NCBI GenBank assembly: GCA_017311315.1
Contig: CM029664.1
Coordinates: forward strand, 43,902,640 to 43,966,639
Reading direction: 5' to 3'
Length of the DNA: 64,000 bases
From: Dendrocalamus latiflorus
Taxonomy: Eukaryota > Streptophyta > Magnoliopsida > Poales > Poaceae
Under the pieces are notes generated by a model, which worked only from the letters and a program-made list of their open reading frames with translations, had not been told where the DNA came from and searched no databases. Shown piece after piece: positions 36,154 to 48,258 of this stretch. The first letter of the stretch is position 1; every line of letters begins with the position of its first letter. The position numbers were made by a program, and so were the translations under genes.

Positions 36154-38853
36154 AGCCAGGCAAGCAAAATTTGCAAAAGCAAAGCCAAACCGAGACCAAA
36201 CACAGGCCAGCGAGTGTGCTAAATGGATGCATGCGTGCATGCAGAGTGACTCACTGATCCGATGCATGACAATGTTGAGAAGCTCACGTAGAGTGCATGT
36301 ACGTGTTGAGAGTCTGCGGAGACTTCGGAGCTGCCTGCGCGACGTTGGCGAAGACCCCTGGGGACTTGGCGGAGACTTCGGAGAGCTCAACGGAGACTTC
36401 GCAGCTGCTTGCGCGACGCTGGCGAAGTCTTCAGGGGACTCAGCGGAGACTTCTTAGAGCTCCACGGAGACTTCGGAGAGCTCGGCGAAGCCGACAACGT
36501 CCTCGAGCGTGCACGGATGGATATGCGAGCCTTTGTGAGCATGCATGGATGGATATGGGAGCCTTCTTGAGCGTGCATGCATGGACACGTGAGCCTTGTG
36601 CACGTGCCTTGATTGGCCGCCGACGTAGGAGTCCATTTCGAAGATGATGGTGCTAGGCGCGGGGTTCCCGAACTTATCAGGCTGCACCCCTCGCCCGCCG
36701 GAGCCTCCCCGTGTCGCCCACCACCCCGTCGACCTCTGCGCGCCGGCCTCCATGCCACCGACCTCTCTGCTCCTCGGCCGCGCGGAGGGCGTGCTCGCGC
36801 AAGCCGACGTGCATAGCTCCGCGGCGTCGTGCACGCTTCTCACGGACGAGGAATACAGCGGCAGCGCGCTGGTGATGGACGGCCGCGCCAGCTTCGGCGG
36901 TGGCGGCGCGGTGGTGAGGCCCGCAAACGCGGAGGCCGCCTGCACGGCGCGGAGGTCCGTTCAGAGCTCCGCGAGGGCGAGGTCGACGGAGCCGCGTGGA
37001 GACGAGGTCGACGGAGTTCCAGTGAAGCGGCGCGGGCTCGCTTGGTCTTGCGGCGGCGAACGCGCCGGAGAGGAGCGGCAAACGCCACATCCAACCGTGT
37101 GCATGGACAGATACGCGAATGAGCATATGGATGGGTACGTGATACTTGATGCATGCATGGAATATATGGAGAGAGAGAGAGAGAAGCAATTCATGTATGT
37201 ACGCATGGCTTTTTTGGAATGTGTTGTTTGCATGCACGGATGGATGAGCACACGTGAATGGTTATTTGCATGCATGGGTGGACAAATGCTTCCTGCATGC
37301 ATATGCGCAGGTGCTGGTATAGACTTCGGAGACCAGGGACTTCGCGCCTGCGCGACCTGTGTGGACTCCGAGCGGGGGACTTCGACGATCGGAGCGCTTG
37401 CATGGACCCCAAGCGGGAGACTTCGGCAACCGGTGCGTGGAGACGCTGGGACTTCGCGCCTGCGTGGACTCCGAGCGAGGGACTTCGGCGACCGGAGCGC
37501 TTGCATGGACCCCAAGCGGGAGACCTCGGCAACCGACGCGTGGAGACGCTGGGACTTCACGCCGGAGCGCTTGCATGGACCCCAAGCGGGAGACCTCGGC
37601 AACCGGTGCACTTGCATGGACCCCAAGCGGGAGACTTCGACAACCGGTGCGTGGAGACGCTGGGACTTCGCGCCAGCGTGGACCTGCGTGGACTCCGAGC
37701 GGGGGACTTCGGCGACCGGAGCGCTTGCATGGACCCCAAGCGAGAGACCTCGGCAACCGGTGCGTGGAGTCGCTGGGACTGCGCGCCTGCGTGGACTCGC
37801 GTGGACTCCGAGCGGGGGACTTCGGCGACCGGAGTGCTTGCGTGGACCCCAAGCGGGAGACCTCGGCAACCGGTGCGTGGAGACGCTGGGACTTCGCGCC
37901 TGCGTGGACCTGCGTGGACTCCGAGCAGGGGACTTCGCACCTGCGTGGACTCCGAGCGGGGGACTTCGGCGACCGGAGCGCTTGCGTGGACCCCAAGCGG
38001 GAGACTTCGGCAACCGGTGCATGGAGACGCTGGGACTTTGCGCCTGCGTGGACCTGCGTGGAAGGGTGGCGGCGGCGGAGGCTCGTCGCGGAGGCCCGAC
38101 GTCGCGTGGAGACTCAGCATGGAGGCTCTACTTTGCTTGTGCAAAGTACCCACTCCCAGATCATTTTCCCAACTGGGTCCGCCAGCTTTGTCAGCGCGGA
38201 GCACGCGGAGGGCGGAGCGGAGACTTCGCCGCGCAGAGACTCGCCTTCGTGGCCAGGGCGGAGGCTTCACCGAGCGGAGGCAGGACGGAGCGCCCGGCAC
38301 GAAGACGGGCGGAGGCCGAAGGCCAACTTCGGCATGGCGGAGACTGAGCAGTGTTCGCTCACGCCGTCGCCTCACCGCTGGGTCTCCGCGCGATGACCTC
38401 TGCTGAGACAAGCTTCACGTACATATGCGCTACTGGATGCCTCAATAGCCAAGAAGTATCTACATGCAATCGTGTACGTAACGAACAGAAGTTACAGGTA
38501 TGCATGCACATGTGAAGCCACAAAACACGGCGTGGTAAACAAAGCTAGAATAAAAACAGTAGAGGGGTGAGCGGTGCGACTAGAACTACTCGATACACCA
38601 CCTACAGAGCATAGCAGGGTATGCGAGCAAAGCCTGTACACCTCACCCACTCGGATCTACCATATCTGGATCTGGCTTTGGAAAAGAGATAAGAACTTAT
38701 CTGTGACGCTCATGGTATGAGCAACCCGAGATACTCCCGTTCCGTATGAGCAACCCGAGATACTCCCGTTCCGCGCTAGGAAGCTCCTTTGGTGGTGGCC
38801 ACCTCTAGCGCCCTTGCGCCGCTTCTTGCTCGGTCCCCACGGACGGCGCTATC
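36154..38853. mobile_element. GC-rich internal part of the outer element
   Basis: Between the copia-type array and the LTR copy at 38854. It contains short CGGAGACTTCGGAG repeats (36310-36500), a GC-rich stretch with coding-like composition (36620-37090), and the complex tandem array at 37330-38060. Long open frames occur on both strands (for example plus 36644-38347 and minus 38022-36961); since they overlap and are repetitive, none is called a gene. Together with 26322-27136 it forms the interrupted body of one element. Confidence 0.5.
37330..38060. repeat. GC-rich composite tandem repeat, 100-120-bp units
   Basis: Blocks of the type GCGTGGACTCCGAGCGGGGG, ACTTCGGCGACCGGAGCGCT, TGCATGGACCCCAAGCGGGA, GACCTCGGCAACCGGTGCGT and GGAGACGCTGGGACTTCGCG alternate about six to eight times, some units truncated. 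Spacing of GGACTCCGAGC is irregular (about 100, 222, 118, 112 and 28 bp). It is open in several frames on both strands. Confidence 0.85.
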
Positions 38854-39133
38854 TGTTGTGGCTACAGGCCAAACAGAGAGAAGGGGGACTAGTAGAAGAG
38901 GAAGAGGAGAGCCATATCTATGGGAGAGTTGGTAAGAATGAGAGGATGTCCCCCCTTTGCCCCCTCCTGGGGGTTTATATATATGAGTGGGGTAGAATAG
39001 GAAATCCCCATTCTACCCCTTAGTACTTACAAAGGGTAAGGGTACATTGGTATATTTACACTGGTATATTCCTCTACACTATTGGGCCTATTACATGTTG
39101 GACCAGTTGCACGGCCCAGTCACGGGGGATTGG
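38854..39133 (-). mobile_element. LTR copy, truncated, minus orientation
   Basis: Matches 26027-26321, including the shared GTCCCCACGGACGGCGCTATC to its left. It loses similarity after GGGGGATTGG at 39133, missing the last 15 or so bases with the CCCCCACAACA end. Taken with the copy at 26027, it frames the outer 13-kb region. Confidence 0.7.
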
Positions 39134-39382
39134 TGCCGCAGCTGGTTTATTTGGCTAGACTCTAACTTACCCATTAGATGTTGTCAGGAGACAGATGCAG
39201 GTACTTCATTTGTTCCATATAGCACATCCTTTTTCAGAGACCCTTGTTGATTTTCTTAATAACTATGTTTCTCAACTATTTATCATCTTTTTATTTGCTT
39301 CCCTTTTGTAGGTTCAGAGTCAGCAACAAAACGATCACTTTAGTGGCACTACTACAGAAAGCCTCACAGTAGATGCCTCATC
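39134..39382. other. CACTA-like terminus next to a copia LTR
   Basis: 39134-39346 has no recognised content. At 39347 CACTACTACAGAAAGCCTCA looks like a CACTA end. Only 36 bases later the copia LTR begins (TGTTGGATTATATG at 39383), so the CACTA-like element seems cut by that insertion. Confidence 0.45.
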
Positions 39383-40379
39383 TGTTGGATTATATGTGGG
39401 CCAAGCCCATATAATAAGAATAATTCCTATTAAATCTCAAAGGCCCACTCATGCAAAGGAGGCATGCATGTGACCTTTAGTACCATATTGCTAGTTCTAG
39501 GAGAGGAAGACCACCTTAAAAGAGATGGTGCACTCCTAGCCACTTGAGGCATGTGTGGGAGAGAACTAGAGGATAACACGCGCGCGCTCGCTCGCCTCGC
39601 CTCGCCGGGCCGGGCCGGGCCGGGCTGGGCAGGGCAGGGCGGGCGGCGCGGGCACACGGCACCTGCGTGAATGGTCCGCCAAAATCCGCTCCAGGTGCTT
39701 GCGCAGACGCGGTTTCCTTTTGCAGTTTTATTTTGCTGTTTTGAGTGGCGGTGAATCCGGATCGGTTACGGTTGCTAATCCGGTTCGGTTACGAGTTATG
39801 GAGAACGTGCAGGCGTCTTGATCACGCGTCCTGGTCTTCTATAAATACGGAGCCGCCGCCTTCATACAGAACATGCGAAAATCAATCTAGGGTTTTGCCT
39901 TCTCCATCCATTGTGCTGCGCCGTCCCACGTAGTCTACTCCGTCCCGTCCGCCGGCGTGCACTGTCGTTCGGGAGAGCAGGTCTCCGGAACCGTCGCCTT
40001 CGAAGTCCTGCACCGGGAGAGGGCGAATAAGGTTTTTGGGAAGCGCTCTGCGCGACTGCTCGCTGTAGCTCTGGCTCGTCTTCCTCGTCGTTCGGCTTCA
40101 GCGAATCGTCATCGACTTCGTGTCATCCTCACCGTGCCTGCGGCGTCTACATCGGCAAACCGATCAGAACAGAACCATCGGTACGTAACAGTCCTGTTCT
40201 CCGTATTAGATCTGTTCATGTACAGTTTCCTGGTTTACATGTCTAGATCTTTTATGCCTGTGATGGTTCTGTTATTGTGCGTGCATGATGTCATGATTAA
40301 TTTATGGAATAAATTGAACCTACATGTGCTTATATTTTCAACAATCCAAAAACCTTATTGTAGGCACTGTGGTTTTACT
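39383..40379 (+). mobile_element. 5' LTR and leader of a copia element
   Basis: TGTTGGATTATATGTGGGCC opens the LTR after the CACTA-like sequence. A GGGCC-rich block (39606-39650) and a TATA box (39840-39847) precede a GC-rich leader. The LTR end could not be fixed because no second LTR is in the window and no clear TGGTATCAGAGC was found. A GGTACGTAA near 40180 and TTATTGTAG near 40358 could be splice sites of a leader intron just before the gag ATG at 40380. Confidence 0.6.
39840..39847 (+). promoter_or_regulatory. TATA box of the copia LTR
   Basis: TATAAATA in the right place for an LTR U3 promoter, about 460 bp after the LTR start and 540 bp before the gag ATG. Confidence 0.6.
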
Positions 40380-42919
40380 ATGGCTGGATTTGCCGATGCA
40401 CTGAGGCCGGATAAATTCTCCGGTGTGCACTTTAAGAGATGGCAGATCAGGGTCACTCTGTGGCTTACTGCTATGAATGTATTCTGGGTTAGTAATGGCA
40501 AGCCTGAAGGTGTTCTTGATGCTGAAAAGTAGAAAGAATTCGAGACTGCCACTACTCTCTTTGTTGGATGCATTCTTAGTGTTCTTGCTGACCGTCTGTG
40601 CGAGGTGTATATGCACATGACAGACGCGAAGGAGTTATGGGATGCACTGAATTCCAAATACGGTGCTACTGATGCCAGCAATGACATGTATGTCATGGAG
40701 CAATTTCATGACTACAAGATGGTTGATAACCGTTCTGTAGTAGATCAGGCTTATGAGATACAGGCCATTGCCAAGGAACTCGAACTCCTGAAGTGTGCCT
40801 TACTCGACAAGTTTGTGGCTGGATGTATTATTGCGAAATTACCTTCTTCATGGAGGAATTTCGGAACAGCACTCAAACACAAGAGACAAGAGTATTCTGT
40901 TGAGAATCTGATTGGGTCTCTTGAAATTGAGGAGAAAACTCGGGAAAAGGACGCTGTGTCTAAGGGTGATGGAGGGCAGTCTAGTGCCAATGTGGTACAG
41001 AAACCCTCAAACAAGAACAAAGGAAAATTTGTTAAAGCCCAACAGACAACCAACTTCAAGAAGAAGAACAACAACAACAATCAGGATGATAGAACTTGCT
41101 TTGTGTGCGGTGAGCCTGGTCACATGGCCAAGAAGTGCCCACAACGCAAAGGAAAGAAGGCACCTGCAGGACAGACTTCTAAGTCTGTCAACGTGACCAT
41201 TGGCAAGACTGGAGATGGGACTGGGTATGGTAATTTACCTACTGTTCTTTCAGTTAGTCAATCTACCAATTGGTGGATTGATACAGGAGCTAATGTACAT
41301 GTGTGTGCTGATATTTCGTTGTTTTCTTCTTATCAGGTCGCCCGAGATTCCTCCGTCCTAATGGGGAATGGGTCACATGCTACTGTTCATGGTGTTGGCA
41401 CGGTAGATCTGAAGTTTACTTCGGGAAAGATCGTGCAGCTGAAGAACGTGCAGCATGTCCCTTCTATAGACAAGAATCTCGTTAGTGGCTCCCGTTTATG
41501 TAGAGACGGGCTTAAGTTGGTATTTGAGTCTAATAAAGTAGTCGTGTCTAAACATGGACATTTTATTGGTAAAGGCTATGAGTGCGGAGGCTTGTTCCGC
41601 TTTTCCCTATCAGATTTCTGCAATAAGACTGTAAACCATATTTGTGGCAGTGTGGATGATGAGGCTAATGTTTGGCACTCGCGTCTATGTCATATTAATT
41701 TTGGTTTGATGTCTCGGCTTTCCAGTATGAATTTAATTCCAAACGTTTCCATCACCAAAGGTTCTAAATGCCATAGCTGTGTGCAATCAAAGCAACCTCG
41801 TAAGCCTCACAAGGCTGCCGAGGAGAGAAACTTGGCACCACTAGAACTCCTGCATTCAGATCTTTCTGAGATGAATGGCGTGTTGACGAAGGGTGGAAAA
41901 CGATATTTCATGGCATTGATTGATGATGCAACTAGGTTCTGTTATGTGTATTTATTGAAAACGAAAGATGAGGCTTTAGACTATTTTAAAATCTATAAGG
42001 CAGAAGTTGAAAACCAATTAAACAGAAAGATAAAAAGACTTAGGTCAGATCGTGGTGGAGAGTATTTCTCAAATGAATTTGACTTATTTTGTGAGGAACA
42101 TGGCATTATACATGAGAGGACGCCTCCTTATTTCCCCGAGTCAAATGGGATTGCCGAAAGGAAAAACCGCACGTTGACTGACTTGGTGAATGCCATGTTA
42201 GACACTGCGGGCTTACCTAAGGCATGGTGGGGGAGGCTTTGCTAACATCTAATCATGTATTAAATAGAGTTCCTAACAGAAATAAGGACAAAACACCATA
42301 CGAGGTATGGATTGGGAGAAAACCATCACTTTCTTACTTGCGTACATGGGGGTGCTTGGCGAAAGTTAATGTGCCAATAACTAAGAAACGCAAGCTTGGA
42401 CCTAAAACTGTGGATTGTGTCTTTCTGGGATATGCTAACCATAGCATTGCCTATAGATTTTTTATAGTTAAAACTGAGGTACCTGACATGCATGTTGGTA
42501 CAATTATGGAGTCTCGAGATGCAACATTCTTTGAGAATATTTTTCCAATGAAGGATACACATAACACTACTAGTCAACCTTCTGAAATAATTCCTAGTTC
42601 AATCACACCACCTGAACCTTTTGAACATACACATGAACTTGTCCATGAGGAGGATGACAGTGGAGCTCCTAAAAGGAGCAAGAGACAAAGGATATCCAAA
42701 TCCTTTGGTGATGATTTCACTGTGTACCTTGTGGACGACACTCCCAAGTCTATTTCAGAAGCGTATGCATCTACTGATGCAGACTATTGGAAGGAGGCTG
42801 TCCGTAGTGAAATGGATTCTATTATCGCTAATGGCACCTGGGAGATGACAGATAGACCTTATGGGTGCAACCCTGTAGGATGCAAGTGGGTGTTCATTTT
42901 CTTTCTTTTTTTGAATTGA
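40380..42919 (+). pseudogene. Copia gag-protease-integrase remnant
   Basis: Ty1/copia polyprotein, broken. Order seen: gag start MAGFADALRPDKFSGVHFKR, in-frame TAG at 40530-40532 after 50 codons, gag continued through TDAKELWDALNSKYG, zinc knuckle CFVCGEPGHMAKKC, protease WWIDTGANVHVC (the DTGA active site), integrase zinc region WHSRLCHINFG...CHSCVQSK, and catalytic stretch ending ERKNRTLTDLVNAML. A one-base loss in the G run at 42229-42233 shifts the frame; the remainder of integrase follows in 42224-42919. The first residues of reverse transcriptase (WKEAVRSEMDSI, CKWVF) are present, then homology stops at about 42897. Reverse transcriptase, RNase H and the 3' LTR are missing. Confidence 0.92.
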
Positions 42920-44415
42920 ATGAGGATAGATGTTGTGATTATCAAGGTCATGATCAGTGATTCATGTTCAAAGTAGTTCTTAAAACTATAAATTACCACT
43001 GATTGTTATGTGTTCAAGCTAGAAAGCATAAGCCTAAACAAATAGGGTATATACCTGACTTGCTTAAAAACTAGGTGCTTATAAGCTGATTAAGTCAAAA
43101 AAACTAGCTTTAAACTATAAACCAAAAAGACTAAACATAAACAAACAGAGCCTAGCTAGGTCTTGTTGTTATTCATTTTAAGCATTACTTGTGCAGCTGT
43201 GCTTCAGTCCCGCGTGGTGCCAAAAAATTACAGCCCCTTTTCTTTTGCATATGTAGTATGATACACTCCGATTCTCAAGAATTTGTACGTGAAAGCCCGT
43301 CTTTTGAGTCGTGCGAGCTTCTGTATACACGCTGGTGTTGAGAACTTATCCACATTTACATGTAGCTGGTCATTTTGTCTCTTAATTGTATGTTAGCTTG
43401 TGTGAACCGAATTAATCGTATAGTTTGTTGGTTTGTTACGACTAGATTGCTACTACTTACTCCTGCTTCGCAACATTGTATGATGAAAGTAATCTGCCGT
43501 GAATGTAATACTGCATCCTTTCATCCCATATCGATCTATCTTCCGTGCTCTTATTTACCGCATCTAATATTATGTCTAGATTTTGATTTTGATCTGTTCT
43601 ATTCTTGTATGTCTGCATGGCAAACAATAACATATTAATTTGAGGGCATCAATTGGATTAAGCGTGGCAAGAATGTCGAAAATGACTTGCCGCCTTGTCA
43701 CCGTGGGGATCGAGTGTGCGGTTAAATTTTTTGGTTTTGATCAATCATTATATATTTTTAGTGTTTGGATTGGCGATACAAGATTTATATAGTGCATTTG
43801 CCAGATGCATTCTGAATGTCATAATTCATAGCTTTTACAAATATTACTCGTTTAGCTAGCACACCGCACACACGCACAACATGATTCAACACAATAATGT
43901 ACAACGAAATCGCGGCCTGGGAAGAATGCAGACGTCTCCGTGCAGTCCCAAAACAGTACTGGAAAGGACTCAGAAGTCAGAACTAAGCCAATCGTACGTA
44001 TCTCACCACACATTTCTTTGTGCCATGCCCATCTCGCCATATCGGCGAGGGGATCCGGCTTGTCCTGTTCCTCGCGCCGGGGTTGCTGGCTAACGGCGGC
44101 CCCTCTGTACAGCGACGGCACTACGCGAGCGACCGACCGTGCCGCTCTTGATTGGAAGGTTAAAACGGATTGCGAAAGGTCGTGCATGTGCATGTACGTG
44201 CGTGCGTGCCGGGCGGATGGGTTTGCCCCGAACTAGGCGAGGGTTTCTGCTGCGTTCTTACGAATCAGCAAACTCTTAATTGGGCTCTCGGCTCGCTCCT
44301 GGCGACATTTTCAGTTAACAATTCTTTCAGAGGTCAGTGTTGGGTTAGGTATATTCATTTCATTCAGCGATCAGGTCACGGTTGTCCGTTGTCACTCCCT
44401 CGGAAAAAAAAAGTG
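42920..44415. other. Unassigned AT-rich DNA, no gene
   Basis: Follows the break point of the copia remnant. Short ORFs only. 43860-44400 is GC-richer, without a recognised domain or splice pattern. Confidence 0.4.
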
Positions 44416-44610
44416 TTGATAGACATCATCTAAATGTTTTCTTCGTAATTATCATCTAAATTTGTAATCATTGGATTAGATATCCAACGGATACGAATCC
44501 TCCCCTTCAAAAAAATCTCCCCCTAAAAAATAACTGTTGAATATCTAATCCAACAATCTTAAATTTAAATAATTATTAAAAAAACATCCAGATAATACCT
44601 AAATACACAC
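44416..44610. mobile_element. Foldback MITE-like element
   Basis: The left arm CATCTAAATG...ATCATTGGATTAGATATCCAACGG and the right arm ATATCTAATCCAACAATCTTAAAT...ACATCCAGATAATACC are inverted repeats of about 70 bp. Same family as 48259-48483, which shares the GATTAGA-ATCCAACGG core. No coding capacity. Confidence 0.65.
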
Positions 44611-45607
44611 ACAAAAAAAAGCGTCCTGTCTGTCACCGCCGGACTAGTCCCAGCTGATAAGACAAGACCGGGAGTCTAATTAAGGCAGTGTTCCTTGCAA
44701 AGATTCATCGTGCAAGAAATCTTTGCATGAGGAGAAGCACGTGAAATCTTTGCATGAGGACAATGCCATGAGTTGAAATTCTGAAATGAAAGCGCTAAGA
44801 TACATGGCAGTTACATGACGGATTGAGTCCGTGCTGGCCCCTGCTGCATGCGCGCGCGCGTGACTGAACTAGCTAGTCCAAGATGCCCTTTGTAATTTTG
44901 TTCGGAAGTTACCATGAAGGCTAGCTGGAGCTAGAAAAGAAATATAATTCTGTTGCAACTCTTTCGGTATCAACTCCACTGGCTCCGGTCCATCTCGACG
45001 ATCTTGCGCGAGTGGTTGAGTACTAGAAGCGAACAGCTTTCTTCTTGGCCACGGACATTTCCTACTGTACGGCCGGCGAGGATCGTTTGATTCGTTTATG
45101 TCCAGTTCAGGTAATAGATATCTGCTATGAAAGTCGAGGCGAATCAAACGAGAAGCAGTACACAGAGTACGCATATCTTCTCGAATGGATGGCATCTTGT
45201 GTTCACTGAAAAAAAACTACAGTAACTGTATGTGTTTTTCATGCAGATATGTGTACATTTTCTTTCGTCCTGGACGTATATAGTAGCTGTCAGCATTCAT
45301 TCCTGTAGCTTCGCTTACAAGTGCAGCAAGAGCTACGTTCACCGGTACTTCCTGCTCATGGAGCGGTTTCTACGTACTGCCGGTTCTGACGATTGGACAT
45401 TTGTCATTTGATGGATGGGCACTATATATGAATACGTACTGGGTATACCCAGTCTCATACAAGTCAGTTTGATGCCTCACGCGTACAGACATTTTGCTTC
45501 CATCTAACGCAAGGAAAAAAAGCTAAAGCTTGGACGAACTAACCATGAAGGAAACATAGTACTAGTTGGGAGATCAGAAAGCCCATAATGCTCGTACACA
45601 CGAGTAA
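44611..45607. other. Intergenic, no gene
   Basis: Contains a 108-codon minus-strand ORF (45195-44869) with unbiased composition but no recognised domain. Nothing else seen. Confidence 0.4.
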
Positions 45608-45891
45608 GAGCATCTCCAAGAAAAGCTCAATATTTTGTCTTCTAAAATCTCATATTAGGAGTCTTCCTAAAAAATTATTCTCTAAATCTTTCCCCTCCTT
45701 CAGCAGCTCCTCTAAACTTGGATCCCTAAAATTACCATCTAGGCACTGTATATTTGATGGTGATCCACCTCAATTTTGGAGTACCAAAATTATTGGACGT
45801 GTTTTTGAGTATCTGTTGGAGGCTTGTTTTTAACTTTCATACCCAATATTTGAAGATAGGGGGTGAGAAAGAGCATCTCTTGGAGATGCTG
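45608..45891. mobile_element. Tourist-type MITE (PIF/Harbinger), TAA duplication
   Basis: GAGCATCTCCAAGA at the left and TCTTGGAGATGCTG at the right are near-perfect inverted repeats, flanked by TAA at 45605-45607 and 45892-45894. GAGCATCTCCAA ends with a 3-bp TAA/TTA duplication are typical of Tourist elements. 284 bp, non-coding. Confidence 0.85.
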
Positions 45892-45956
45892 TAAGAACGA
45901 CGAGAGAAACAAGAAAGGAGGCTTGCCACTGAATCAACCGCGATCGATGGGCATGT

Positions 45957-46165
45957 AGGCCCTACTCGTTTGAGTTTAAACTTCTGACTTATTTTTTTTA
46001 TTATTCCTAAATTTTGTCTTTTTCTGACTTTTTAAATTTTTTGAGCTTTTTTACCGGTTCTTTTTTCTCCATATTCGTTTACATTATACATGCTAGGCTA
46101 ACCCGTTTTTCTATTTTTAGATTTTTTAAAATTTAATTATGCCAAATAAACCACTATTTGATACA
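45957..46165. mobile_element. MITE-like fragment related to 20586-20858, inverted
   Basis: Reads in reverse complement the interior of the 20.6 and 24.6 kb elements: GAGCTTTTTTACCGGTTCTT, TTCGTTTACATTATAC and AAATTTAATTATGCCAAATAA. The ends are poorly kept. Confidence 0.6.
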
Positions 46166-46254
46166 GTGTAATTTCAATCAGTTATAGTAAAAATTCAACC
46201 ATAAATCATAAAAATTCAATCCAACCGAATACCACCTTAGTATGCAGCGGTTAT

Positions 46255-46466
46255 AGCGCGTTTGGTTGCCTGCATATGACCCAGCATGGCCCATGGGATA
46301 CGGCGGGAGGGCGTTTGGTTGCCTGCATTCGTGTGTGGGCCCCGCTTGTGTGGTGCAGTGGGAGGTGTTGAGCCAGGCTCTACAGAAACGAAAATGAAAA
46401 TCGTTTCTCATCGGCCAGGCTCGCGTGGGCATGGATGGCAATCTTGAGCAGGCAACCAAACGCGCC
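46255..46466. mobile_element. Inverted-repeat element, GCGCGTTTGGTTGCCTGC ends
   Basis: GCGCGTTTGGTTGCCTGCAT at the left is answered by GCAGGCAACCAAACGCGCCA at the right. A second direct copy of GGCGTTTGGTTGCCTGCAT lies inside at about 46307. About 212 bp. A target duplication could not be fixed. Confidence 0.65.
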
Positions 46467-48258
46467 ATAAGTGATCACATCGGCTCGTCTCTGGTACGCA
46501 CGGAAGACGGACGAGCACGAGGAGAAAGCACGAGAGGGAGCACACAAGTAGATACACGTAGCTACTAGCAGGTGTGCGTGTGCGCGCGCGACCACTGCAA
46601 TGCGGTACGAAAGGAAAATTGATCACCAACTTGTCAATCGTAATGTGCCGTTTCGCACTACTCCTAACGCACGCAGGCCGTGAAACTGTCGGTAGAGGCT
46701 TCTGTTTTCTCGATACGTTTTTTCTTACATAGGACGTACGACGCATACCACTGGGCCGGCCGGACGTACGTACGTGTACGCGGTACATGACTGCTCTCTC
46801 TTCTCTTTTCTTTCTGGTGTAGTCGTACGTACAGCGACGGAGGACCCAATAAGGCTAGCTAGAGCTTAAATCATATCTTGATTTTTTTTCACCACTGTCT
46901 TCTGCCTCTCCGTTTACTCCTGCCTTCTGCCTCTCCGCCTCGCCCCGGTCTTCCTACTCCCTGGCTTCTCTCGGGTCTCTCTCTCTCGCCCCGGTCTCTC
47001 CACCCGCTCGCCTCGGCGCTGCCTGGCTCTCTCTCCCTCTATCGCCCCGGTCGTCTCGGCTCCTCTGCGCCGTCTCACCGATGCGCCCACTACCGACTCT
47101 CCCGCGCCGGCCCTTGCCGCCTGGACCTTCCTCTCCTCGCCGCGCGGCTACGCCTGAGACACGGCCGCCTGGATCCGTGGCCTAGAGCCCGGATTTGGTG
47201 TTCTCTTCCTCAAGCCCTCCCGATTTCTTATGGATTGGTTGCTATTTTCTTTGATTTCTAATGATTGTTCTTCTTGATGTGAGGTTTTGGAGGTGTGCCG
47301 CCCCGTCACTGCCGGTTTGCGCCGCCGCACGCCAGAGGAGTGCCCATGGCCGCCGGTTTTGCTTTCGATCCGTCCTACCTCAATTTTTTCCCGTCCTCCG
47401 CCACTGCGTACGTAGTTCCTGTACTTGCCATGACATGTCGCGCGGGGTCCGGCGCATTAATGGCACGAGGGACGTGCACATGACCCGTATTGTGCACGCT
47501 TCGATCGATCAGGGGAGGGGGGTCGTGTGATGCACGTACGGTTCATGCTACGTGTTGTCGCGTTTCCTCTATCCTGCATGGCCCATGCATGTTTGCATGT
47601 AGTCCCGCTCGATGTTCTTGTCCGAAACGGCTCCCCTTTGGCCAACGAATCCTAGTCCGATCACCCTTTTGTCTTGCTGCCGATCGAGTGCACATGTGCA
47701 ACGGCAGGTTGAAACTTGTGCTAAATTAACATTGTAACACTAGTGCATGAGCTAGATCTAAGCAGAAAGCCAGAGTTTCATGAGACCTAATCCTTAATTT
47801 GCCAGAAAACTTTGTTGAACGTTGATAAACACGGAAGGATACCTACTCTGCTTAATTACAACTACAATCTTTCCGGGGAAGCTACCAAATTGTGTCCTCA
47901 AGAATACGTACGTACAGAGACCTTCTGTTTGTTGCAGTTCCTGTTCCTTGTCTCTCTTTTTGGCAGGGTCTACAGAGGATTCCAAATCTTGGTCTTTTGT
48001 CAAACGTCAATGAATGGTACCTTGCTTTTTGTGGCTGCCTTAGGTTAGGCTTAGGCTTAATTTTAATGACTTTCTATTATAGTAATTAGCTTTTAAATAA
48101 TACATCTTTTTAAAGCAGTGTCTACAGGTAGATTAATAGTAAACACTGTATCGAATTCAACTATACTGGTTAAAATTGCATGTGTTTATCTCTATCTACA
48201 TATTATCTCTTATAAACAACTAAAATTTAAAAACTATAATTCTAATTGGGTGTGTATA
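46467..48258. other. Intergenic, no gene recognised
   Basis: A pyrimidine-rich stretch with CTCTCCGCCTCGCCCC-type words (46890-47160) and ACGTACGT-rich segments. Open frames such as 46878-47261 are low-complexity. No domain or splice structure. Confidence 0.4.

Noticed and set aside
36644..38406. 567-, 382- and 345-aa plus ORFs as genes
   Set aside because: They overlap one another and long minus-strand ORFs across a tandem repeat; no start context or domain favours one.
44869..45195. 108-aa minus ORF with unbiased composition
   Set aside because: No family recognised, no splice context, lies among MITEs; could be a decayed exon but not supportable.
46878..47261. 127-aa Ser/Leu/Pro-rich ORF
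   Set aside because: Product of a CT-rich low-complexity stretch.
47160..47483. Small plus ORF with MAAGFAFDPSYLNFFPSS
   Set aside because: Short, no family recognised, no upstream promoter signal or introns that extend it.
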